A stretch of 64,000 nt of DNA, from assembly GCF_003265705.1 (NCBI RefSeq), contig NW_020313044.1, forward strand, positions 3,436,625 to 3,500,624. Direction: 5' to 3'. Below are positions 49,469 through 60,500 of the stretch, one piece after another (positions within the stretch are counted from its first letter, which is position 1; every line of letters starts with the position of its first letter). The position numbers were made by a program, and so were the translations under genes. The notes beneath the pieces are model-generated. The model worked only from the letters and a program-made list of their open reading frames with translations, was not told the DNA's origin and searched no databases. This stretch comes from Callorhinus ursinus (Eukaryota > Chordata > Mammalia > Carnivora > Otariidae).

Positions 49469-49485
49469 AATAAAGTCTTAATAAA
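49469..49485 (+). terminator. SLC35A4: SLC35A4 poly(A) signals (two AATAAA)
   Basis: Two canonical hexamers, at 49469-49474 and 49480-49485, end a 0.9 kb 3' UTR. Cleavage is expected near 49,500. Confidence 0.8.
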
Positions 49486-50094
49486 GTGTTCTGGGGTGCA
49501 GGTGGTTCCTGCAATTGGCTATGGTGGTCCTGTGTCTTCCGTGTTGTGTATCTTCACTCAAACGTAATTTTGTTCCGCTAGTGCCCTGAATGTCTTAATG
49601 TTGGAGTAACTTACAGACTAGGAGGAAAGACTGTTTTCTCCTAGTTGTTGCCAGGAGCATTATTTCCTTTAGGGACCCAGGGAGTGGAGACTGTTCTCTG
49701 TCGTAGAACTCTCCAAATTTCTCTGAAGCACAAACTGGGGCGCTGGGGAATTTGGAGGGATTCTTGGGAATAGAAGGTACTGGGCCTGGCAGGACAAACT
49801 AGATTTTAGGCTAGAGAACTCATGGGTTCAGTAGGGTTTTGATTCTCATTTCCGCTGGTTCCCTCATTGATATTCCTTCCTGTCATCTCTCCTCATGGCC
49901 AGAGGAACATGAGGCCCTGCTCCCATGGGAGAATACCTAGTAAACTTAAAAAAAATTTTAAAAAGAAAAAAAAAGTGAGACCTCTTGGAGAATCTTAGGA
50001 AGTAGGGTAGGGTTTGGGAATCTTTTTTTCTTTTTTCTTGTTCTTTAATAAGCTCTCTAAATGATTCCAATGCACACTGCATCTTGTGAACTAC

Positions 50095-50330
50095 TATGTG
50101 CAGTGTAGAACTATGGCCAACCAGGCTTGAATTTGAATTCTGGCTCTGTCACTTATTAGCTGACTGTCCTCAGGCAGTTACTTAACCTCTCCAAGCTTTA
50201 GTTGCCTTACCTCTGAAATGGGGGTCAAATGGCACCTATCACTATATAGGGTAGTGGGAAAGGCTAAAATGAAGTTGTGGATATTAGGTGCTTAACAGGG
50301 ACTGACACAGTGAGACCTGGTTTAGTAGTA
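50095..50330 (+). repeat. MIR
   Basis: Clear MIR core (attctggctctgtcacttat, gcagttacttaacctctcca) between SLC35A4 and the kinesin-like gene. Confidence 0.8.
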
Positions 50331-50488
50331 GTGTTAATTTATCGATAACGAAGTTTAGCCTGGTTATTGAGTCCCATCTCCCTCTCCCTTCTAGGCCCCT
50401 TAATAATGAAGAGAAAGGAAGCCGACCTTGCAGGATTACTGATCAGATTTCTCCCCAGGGCAGTAATCCGGCAATGACTGGCCTCAGT

Positions 50489-53400
50489 CTACTCTACTCC
50501 CTGCCGAAGCTGCTGGTTCTGGGCTTGGAGCTCCTGGTTCTGCGTGGCCAGGTTGATGTTGTCTTGCAGGACACCAGCCAGCAGGCTTCGGTGGTGATGC
50601 TCCGTGGTCATGGCCTGCTCCTCCCACAGCCTTCGCCAGGCTCGGAATACCTGTGCCCAGGTTCAGAGATGTCTGTCAGTCAGTCAGCCTCAGAACCGTT
50701 TCAAGGCCTGCCTTCTGACCTCACTGACCTGCAGCATATGGCGTGTCTGAGCTCGGGCAGCCCGCACGTGCAGGTCATAGAGGGCTGCGAGGTCCCGCTC
50801 TGCAGTATTCTGCTCTGCCTGAAGGGCCTCCAGCTGGAGTCTCAGCACCGTCTGCTCCCGGGGCCATCTCTGCCTCTTCTTGGAGGCCTTCAGTGATAAT
50901 GCATAGTCTTTGTTCAGTGCCACCTGTGTGCCAGGCTCTGTTCTAAACACTTCATGTGTGTTATTTCATTTTATCGAATGAAAACCATATGAGGTAGTTG
51001 CCATTTTAGTTTTCCAAATCTGGTAGATAGATCTGGAAACTGTGTATCAGAGAAGGGACCTAACCTTGCCAAATTCACATGGCTAGTGAGAGGCAGAACT
51101 GAGATGACACATGCCTTTCAGTGGTTCACTGTCATTCTTAGGGTAAAGTCCAAATCAGAGGCATGGCACACACTGGTCTCTTTAGCCTCGCCTTTGACCC
51201 TGCACCTGCCAGGCCCCACCAGATGGACGATTTGCAATACCCAGACTACTTTGCCACTGCTTCCCTCTGGACTTTTGCTCATATAGTATTGTCCTCAGAA
51301 CATCCCCACAGACACAAGTTTTGTTTCTTAATTTGTTCAAACAAGTTATATGTACTCTGCCTCTATGTGATAAGTACAGACTGCCCAAGCAGAGCTCAGC
51401 CCTGTGAATTCCTTTGGCTGATTTGTTTTTTTGTCTCAGCTAATGTCATTGTCTGTGATCCACTCCAGCCTGGGTCTGGCACACCTCTCTGTTCCCGCAA
51501 GCCCTTAGCTCCCTTCATCACAGCACTTTAGCACTGAAAATGGCTTCATCTGTCCCCCACAAAGCTGTGAGGACCAGGAGAGAGGGTATGGCCCACTCTG
51601 TTGTGACTGAGGCTGGATCCCAGCCCCTAGCACAGTGCCTGGACCAATTAGAAGAAGCCTCAGGTTCCCTACTTGACCCTCCTTACCTCCTCTCCAGCCC
51701 CCAGGCCTTTGACCTGGTCACCTGCCACCTCCTCCTCCTGTTCCAAATGCTTCAGTTCCTCTTGGATCCATATTTGGTGCTGTTCGTGCAGTCTCTTCCT
51801 CTGTGCCTGGGCCAAGAAGAACTGCAGGGCCACATCTGGGACCTGCCAGGGCTAGGTGGCATTAGTCTAGACTCAGCCAGAAGCCCATGTGTGTTCACAG
51901 CCTTGGGACTCAGGGTCCAACTTTTCAACAAAACCTCACTACCAGGGCTGCTCCTAGAGCGCATCCAGGACCTAACTGGCCTGTAAGAGCCAGGAGCCTG
52001 GACAGACACTTGGAGGTCATAGGGAGAAAGGAGAGGTATTGGCTCTGCCAATAGGTGCCATGGAGGCCTGAAGGATCCTATGCCCCTAATGTGACCCAGT
52101 AGCAAAATAGCCTTCCCGTGCCCCTCCCTTAGGAATCACATAGGCTTTTGGGTCTTCTTTTTGCCAGAAGCTCCATATTTCTCCCTGATGCTGGGGCAGG
52201 GAAGCAGTAGACATATTAACTGGGCTCTGCAACTCCACTCCCCCAACATCTTCAGCTGTTCTGGGGCACGAGGTATTACCTGTTCCTCAGAGTCCCTAAG
52301 AGGATGATTTTGGTGGAGCCCAGTTCCTAGAGATGCTGTTTTTCCTACCACTGGAAGAAAACGCAGTTAAGCCCAGTAAGGGTGGAGAAGACACCCAGCT
52401 CCACCCCAAGCCCCAAACCCACCTTTGGGCTCTCCCTGGAAGCCTGGGCTGTGGCTTGCTGTTGAATCTGTCACCTGCTGAGAATATTGTAGGAGTGAGA
52501 ATTCCATACCCTTCCTCCCAGGATAGTGTGAGCTGAGCTCAGGGCTTTAAAATCAGACAGATCGGGGTCCCAGCCCTTTCTCTCCTCAACTGTGTGACCT
52601 CAGGCAGGTGACTAGTCTTTTGAATCCATGTAAAATAGAGCTGATGAAATTTGTAGAGAGCATGAAATAAGACAAGGCACCCAAAGCACAAGTGGCAGGC
52701 ACTGCTCAATAACTGGGAGCTTACGTGCCTAATTCCCAGAACTCAGGGCTGTAAAAACAAGTAATTACAAAAAGGGAAGGACCCAGAGGCGGACAGGAGC
52801 AGCACTCCAGCCACACTGCGGCAAATCCTGGAAGACAGTGCCCTCTTCTGCACAGGAGAGGCCATGCATTCTAAACGGATGCAAAAATACCATATTGAGT
52901 CTAAAGACTAGGGTATGTTTGCCCCTCTGCTACCTTTGATTATATCAGTGACCCTGAGATACTTAGATCCCTTCTCTGAGCCTCAGTTTGCTCACCTGAA
53001 AAATGTAAGCAATGTTGTCTTCTCTGCTTAAAAAAATTCTATGGTTTCCCCTTCAAGATGAAGTCCAAACATCTCTAATGAATTTACAAAGCCCTTTATG
53101 ACCTGGCCCCTACTTCACTCTTTAATCCTTCTCTCTTGACTCTTCCTCAAGCTATGCTCCAGCAAAATGAGCAGCTTGCAGTCTCCCAAAGAGATCAAGC
53201 TCTTACTTATTTCTGAGACTTTGCCTGTTATCTTCCGTACCTGGAATGTTCTTCACTCATTTTTCCTGGCCACCTCCTTCAGGAATCAACTTCCATGAAA
53301 TGTTCCCTCCTTCTCTTGCCAAGACTAACTTAGACGCCCCATAGAACCCTGTGCTGATAAGGCCTTCAGAGCACTGATCATGGGGTTATAATGGTTTCTT

Positions 53401-54473
53401 TCCAGAAACTATAAACTCCATGAGGACAGGGATTTCCCAGGGTCTACATAGCACTGTGCCTAACACATAGTGAGAAGTCAATAAATGTCTGGGAATCAAT
53501 AAATTAGTGAATGAAGGAAGGGCCTCCTCATAGTGCTCTCTAAACAGGAGAAGAAGGCAGACATCAATGGGGCTCCTAAGAGGTTGAACAGGAAGACCTA
53601 CCTGTAGTTCTGGAAGCCCCACGGCCTCAGCTTTTACCCTTTCGAGCATCCGGTGTCCTGGGTGCCGGCTCCAGGCTTTTACCACCTATGGAGAGAGGGT
53701 TCAGGGTAGGCTCCAGCTGTTGCTCTCTCAGGCACCTCCAGGCCTCACCTTGCTTACCTGCAATTCTCGCAATGCCCTGCCCAACTGGCTGAGCCCACTG
53801 TCTGTCAGGCTGTCTCCAAGGAGGCCTGAACGCAGGCTCTTCAGGCCAGCCCGGCGGGCCTGGGCCTCCGCTACAGCATCCCACAGGGTGGGCCTCACCT
53901 GTTTCACCTGCATCCTCCTTCTCTCGGCCCCCAACAGAGCAGCCCAGAGCAAGCTCAGGGAGCCACCTAGTGAGGGGAGATTCAGAGTGAATCACTCCTT
54001 CTGGATTCCAAAGCACGCTGCCTGTAATACTTGTAATTTTTATTATTTATAAAAATAGCTAATACCTACCAGGCGTTTACATGTGCTTGATGGCACTGTG
54101 CCAAGGCTTTTCATGGATTCTCTTTTTTTATCCACATAACACTCCAATGGGGCAGCAACTCTAATTTGTCTTACCCCCACATTTTCCAGATGAAGCAAAA
54201 TGAAGCTCAGAGAAGTCAAGCAACTTCCTGGTGAGTAGCAGAGCTGAAACTTAAGTCCAGTTCTGTCTGACATTAAGGCCTGGGCCCTTAATCATGATAC
54301 CAAACTGGCCAGTGGATAAACACACTTTTATCCTTCACTGCTTTATCCTTGAGGGCATGAACTGCCCTATTTTATCCTCCTCTCTCCACAGGCCTTGGTA
54401 CAGTGCGTGGTCTGGGAGCATATTAGCCAAATTAATGTGTGTTCATTAGTTTTGGAGACAGAGAGCCAGGCTC

Positions 54474-54517
<44 letters not shown>

Positions 54518-57500
54518 TTATAGAAAATTTCAAACATATACAAAGTACAGGAAACCCATCTATTTATCACCCAGCTTCAATAATTATCAACTCTTGACCA
54601 TTCTTGTTTGATCTATACCCTCCACTTGAACCCCCCCACGTCTCTGACGTCATACCATTTCACAGAGGCCGGATTTTTAATAAGTGTGTGAAAACAGGCA
54701 AGTTCTTTCCCTCCTTTGATCCTCCCTTTCCTCATTTATAAATTAGGCTTCTCTCTCTTTCCTCATCTAACTTAGATGTGTCTCATGGGCTTGTGGTAAG
54801 AATAAAAGGCATTAGTATAAAAATACGTGGTAAACTGTTGAAAGTCTCTGAAGGGTGAGGGGTTGCTTTTCTATTGGCCCGGCCTCTGAAGACTTTGGCA
54901 ACCTAACCATCCTGGGACCTTTCTGAATCCTGGCCCTCCCAGAGGGTTAGGCTCTCTCTGGACTGCGGTTGGGGCTGCAGCTGATTTGGTAAGAGGGTGC
55001 GTCAGGCATAAGTCATATCCCAGAGCTTCCCCCAAGAACCCCACACCCTCCCCGCCCAGGCCACCTTGAGGGTCCAGGCGAAGAAGAAGTCCGCTGTAGT
55101 TGTTTCCTTCCAGGAGCCGTGAGACAATCCAGGGCAGAGAACCCTCCACCTGCTCACCAATAACCTTACCAGCCAACACCTGCAGCAGGGGGCAATCCCT
55201 ACCAGAAGGAGGGAGGAAGAAAGGAGATGTCCACTGGTGGATGGGGAAAGAAACTGGCCCAAATCACACCCTGATGAGAAGGTTGACTATTTCCAGTAAC
55301 TCTTGGGCACCACCAGGCAGATTTGCAACCTTGCATAGATCTTTATTTTATTTTATTATTTTTAAAATTACACAGTGTTATGAACAAACAATGAATCATG
55401 GAACACTGCATCAAAAACTAATGATGTAATATATGGTGATTAACATAACAATAAAAAAAATAAAAAAAAAAATAAAATAAAATTACACAGTGTATTCTCA
55501 TAGTACAAAATTTAATTCATCTATCTGATAAGGGACTTGTATCCAGAATATTTAAAGAACTCTTACCCTCAATAATAAAACGCTAATCACCCAGTTTAAA
55601 ATGGCAAAGCAAGGTGACATCCACAAAAATGGCAGAGGAGGGAACTCTGGGAGTCTGTCTATTGCCAGAAACATCTGGCAAAAATGGTCAGAATCAACCT
55701 TCCTGGAATTCTGGAGTACAGTCAAAGGCTTACAGCAACCAAGTGAATGCTTCACTGGGAGAAAGCCAACTTAAATATGTTGAGATCTTTGTGGTGTTTT
55801 AACTTACCCCAGCCCCAACCTCCTCCCCAGCACAGAGGTGGTCTTGAAGACAAGAGCCCACATTTCTGGTGGGGATACTTGGCTCTGGAGGGAGCTGAGC
55901 AGATCTTGTTCCCAAAGAATTGTGTTTGTTGTTTTGACTATCTAGGGTTTCCCCCAAAGGACTAACAAAAAGGGCTTCCCTTTGTTTCACTTACCTTGGA
56001 ACTCTCTCAGGGCAGAACAGCTATGCTAGAGAACAGTCCCTCAAAACATTGCAAGATGAAAGAATGAGCAAAAATAACAGTTGGAGCAAACAATAAATGC
56101 ATGGAAAGACTGGGAGGAAAAGTTGGGAAGTGAGATTTGGGGGGAATAAGGAAAAGTCCCCCACACACTAGGGAACTAGAAAGCCACACACATGCCCAGG
56201 GCAGGATGCATGCTGAGAAAACACCTGAGAAGATCATAAGTTTTCATTTATGGATGATTTTTCAGCTCAGTGCAAGCAGGAAGTGAGGCTAAGGCAGAGC
56301 CGTAAATGGACTGGCTAAGCACAGAAGGACTGACCCAATACAGAGCCAATCTATGGAATGTTGGAGATTTTTTTTCTTTTTTCTTTTCTTTCTCTTTTTC
56401 TTCCTTTAGAAAAAAAAGGGGGGGGGTTGGCCCCAGCAGTTTAAGGAATTCAATGTCAGGTCACTAGCTAACCACCGAGATAATGGAGACTCCAGTGACC
56501 ACAAAGAAAACAGTCTGCAAAAATTTTTTGAAACAGTAATTAAGCAAGCAGATAGCTGCAGCCCACAACAAGCAACAATGCCAATCCTAGAGAGGATGGA
56601 GAATTTGGTTTTCAGAGTTATCACATTATCATACCAAAAATGTCAGAGCATTAAGGAAAAGAAATGGAGATTTAAGAGACCAGCACAAAAAAATAATATA
56701 ATCTTTATAAAAATAAAAATTCTCAAATTGGTCAGTTTCCAACCAAAAAGGTATCAGGCATGCAAATAAACAAGAACGTATGGCCCACAAGGGGAAAAAA
56801 ATTTTAACAGAAACTTCCCTGAGCAAGTACGGACATTGGATTCACTACACAAAGACTTTAATTCAACTATCTTAAATATGCTCAGAAAACTAAAAGAAAT
56901 CAAGAAAATGATGCCTCAATGAATAGAAAATATCTATAGAAGCATAGAAATTATAAAAAGGAACCAAGTAGAGGGGCACCTGGCTGGCTCAGTTGGTGTA
57001 GCATGAGACTCTTGATCTCAGGGTCATGGGTTCGAGCCCCACGGAGGGTGTAAAGCTTACTTTAAAATAAAATAAAATAAAATAGGAACCAAGTAGAAAT
57101 TCCAGAGCTGAAAAGTACAGTAACTGAATTCATAAATTCCCTAGAGGGCAGATTTGAGCAGGCACAAGGAAGAACCTCAGCAAAGTTGAAAATAAGTCAA
57201 ATAGAATTATGCAGTCCGAAGAGCAGAAAGAAAAAAGAATGAAGGAAAATAAGCCTAAGGGACCAGTGGATGCATCAGATGTATAAACATATGCAGAATG
57301 GGAATCTCAGAGGGAAAGAGAGAGAAAAGGGGGCAGAGAGATTATTTGAAGAAATAATACTCAAAAATTCCCCCAAATTATATGAAAGACATTAATCTAT
57401 ACATCCAAGAAGCTCAACAAATTCCAAGATGGATAAGCTCAAAGAGATCCATGCCAAGACACATTATAATCAAACTGTCAAGGGCGCCTGGGTGGCTCAG

Positions 57501-60500
57501 TTGGTTAAGCGACTGCCTTCGGCTCAGGTCATGATCCTGGAGTCCCGGGATCGAGTCCCGCATCGGGCTCCCTGCTCAGCAGGGTGTCTGCTTCTCCCTT
57601 GGACCCTCCCCCCTCTCATGCTCTCTCTCTATCTCATTCTCTCTCTCAAATAAATAAATAAAATCTTTAAAAAAAATCAAACTGTCAAAAGCTAAAGAGA
57701 GAATCTTGAAAATAGCATAGGAGAAGCAACTTGTTATGTACAAGTGATACTTCATAAGACGAGTTTCTCATCAGAAATTATGGAGGCCAGGAGTGCCTGG
57801 GTGGCTCAGTCGGTTAAGCATCTGCTTTCGGCTCAGGTCATGATCCAAGGTCCTGGGATAGAGCCCCACATTGGGCTCCTTGCTCAGCAGGGAGCCTGCT
57901 TCTCCCTCTCCCTCTGCCTGCCATTCCCCCTGCTTGTGCTCTCTCTCTTTTGCTCACTCTTTCTCTCCTTCTCGCTCAAGTAAATAAATAAAATCTTTAA
58001 AAAAAAAATTATGGAGGCCAGAAGGCAGTGAGATGACATACTTAAAGTGCTATAAGAAAAAGCCTGTCAAGAATGGGAGAAGATATTTGCAAATGACATA
58101 TCAGATAAAGGGCTAGTATCCAAAATCTATAAAGAACTTATCAAACTCATCACCCAAAAAACAAATAATCCAATCAAGAAATGGGCAGAAGGCATGAACA
58201 GACACTTCTGCAAAGAAGACATCCAAATGGTCAACAGACACTGAAAAAGTGTTCAACATCACTTGGCATCAGGGAAATACAAATCAAAACCTCAATGAGA
58301 TACCACCTCACACCAGTCAGAATGGCTAAAATTAACAAGTCAGGAAATGACAGATGTTGGTGAGGATGTGGAGAAAGGGGAACCCTCCTACACTGTTGGT
58401 GGGAGTGCAAGCTGGTGCAGCCACTCCGGAAAACAGTAAGGAGGTTCCTCAAAAAGTTGAAACTAGAGCTACCCATGACCCAGCAATTGCACTACTGGGT
58501 ATTTACCCCAAAGATACAAATGTAGTGATTCGAAGGGGCACCTGCACCCCAATGTTTATAGCAGCAATGTCCACAATAGCCAAACTATGGAAAGAGCCAA
58601 GATGTCCATCAACAGATGAATGGGTAAAGAAGATGTGGTGTAATGAGATATTATGCAGCCATCAAAAAATGAAATCTTGCCATTTGCAATGACATGGATG
58701 GAACTAGAGGGTATTGTGCTGAGCAAAATAAGTCAATCAGAGAAAGACAATTATCATATGAGCTCACTGATATGAGGAATTTGAGAAACAAGACAGGGGA
58801 TCATAGGGGAAGGGAGGGAAAAATGACACAAGATGAAACCAGAGAGGGAGACAAACCATAAGAGGCTCTTAATCTCAGGAAATAAACTGAGAGTTGCTGG
58901 AGTGGAGGGAGTGGGAGGGATGGGGTGGCTGGGTGATGGACGTTGGGGAGGATATGTGCTATGGTGAGCACTGTGAATTGTGTAAAACTGACCTGTACCC
59001 CTGAAACAAATAATACACTATATGTTAATTAAAAAAAAGAAAGAAAAGAAAAAGCCTGTCAACTAAGAATTCTCTAGCTGGGAAAATTATCCTTCAAGAA
59101 TGTGGGAGAAATTAAGGTATTCCCAGATTAGTAAAAGCTGATGGAATTCATTGTGAATAGACCTGCCTTACAAAAAATGCTAAAGGAAAGAGTCCTTTAC
59201 CGTGTCAGAGGTGAGGAAAGGAGACTCTGGGGCTGGCCTGGGTCTCTGCATCCATATTTCAGATCCCCACCCCCAACCGCCACTCCCCAAAGCAATCAGA
59301 AGACCCCATCAGACTTACAGGGCTCTGGGGAGCTGCAGGATCCTCAAGGCCCCTCGCCACATGCCCTGGATCCCAGGCTCCTCAGAAGGATCAGGCCCTG
59401 GGCAGGACATGGTGACAGTGAGCAGAGAGCAGGCCCTGTGGAGGAGAGGGTAAGATCAGGCCAAACACCTAAGGGATGGTGGGAGGTGACAGGTGCCCTC
59501 CCATCCTCACCTGCCTTCATCCCCTGCAGCCTGTAAGTACAGCTCCAAGGCAGATCTTGAGTCAGACACCTCCACTTCACTGGCATTTTCTACCACCCTG
59601 GAGGAAGGGGAGCCTAAGCTCAACTCTTAAGGGTTGAGCACCAGGGTTCTGCCCAGCCCCCCAGAACCTCTTCGTGGGGAGTCCATTTGCGATCCCAAGA
59701 GCCTGTTAGAATCGTCCCCAAGGTTCCAAGCTCACAGTACATCCCCTAAAAGCCTCTCATCTTCATGATCTCTTTTTCCCTCCTGTCATCTGCCCAGTGA
59801 GGGAAATAGGCTAGTTGGGATTTCTCCCATTTTACAGATGGAAAACCTGAAGTTCTGCTCAGTGAGACGCTCACATCTCCCAGGATGATAATGAGTGAGT
59901 TGAAGAGGCATAGACGGGTAGGGTAAGAAGAGTGAGAGGGCTGGGGTTATGGGATGCAGGGAAGAGGATGAGAGGGCGTGATAAGCATGACCCCAAGTGC
60001 ATGGCAGTGGGGAGAAACCTCCAAGGGCTGGGTTTGGGGTGTCAACCCTGCTTTAAGACAAGCACCCTCAGATCCCATTGGGCCCTGGACACTCACAAGC
60101 CTAGGGGGGACACATCTAGCACTGACAGGTTCTCTGTCCCTGGAGAGAGCATGTCCCGAGTCCTCCCGCTGGGGCTGAGCTGGAATCACGCAAGCACAAC
60201 ACCGGTTACAAACAGAGTCTTTCCTGGACTTCAGCTCACACGGTCCTCCCACTGGGGCCCTGTGGGCCAACCAAGGGCACCAAAATTCAGCCATTTGAGG
60301 CAGGAAAAAGGAGGCCTCAGAGAGGCAAGCCTACGCTGATGAGAAGCTGAATGAGGCCAGGCTCAAGCTTTTCTGGCTGCTCATTAGCCTCAGGCATTTT
60401 CTGCAGCACTGCCAGGGCCTTGGCTCCCAGGTCTCCCCTCCCTGCAGGGTCTCACCTGCACCAGGCTAAGGGTAATAAGCACAGGATCAGGGTCCCCGTG

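Larger units (their letters stand above)
55590..59185 (+). mobile_element. old L1 5'/ORF1-side fragment hosting younger insertions
   Basis: Sense L1-like text from aaaatggcagaggagggaac to accttacaaaaaatgctaaa-like sequence. It is split by SINEs at 56973-57084, 57482-57677 and 57792-58007 and by a younger L1 at 58071-59046. Its frames are closed by stops. It occupies the largest intron of the kinesin-like gene. Confidence 0.65.

Noticed and set aside
58181..58692. Open frames in L1 (also at 62671)
   Set aside because: Fragments of a frame-broken L1 ORF2; no functional element remains.
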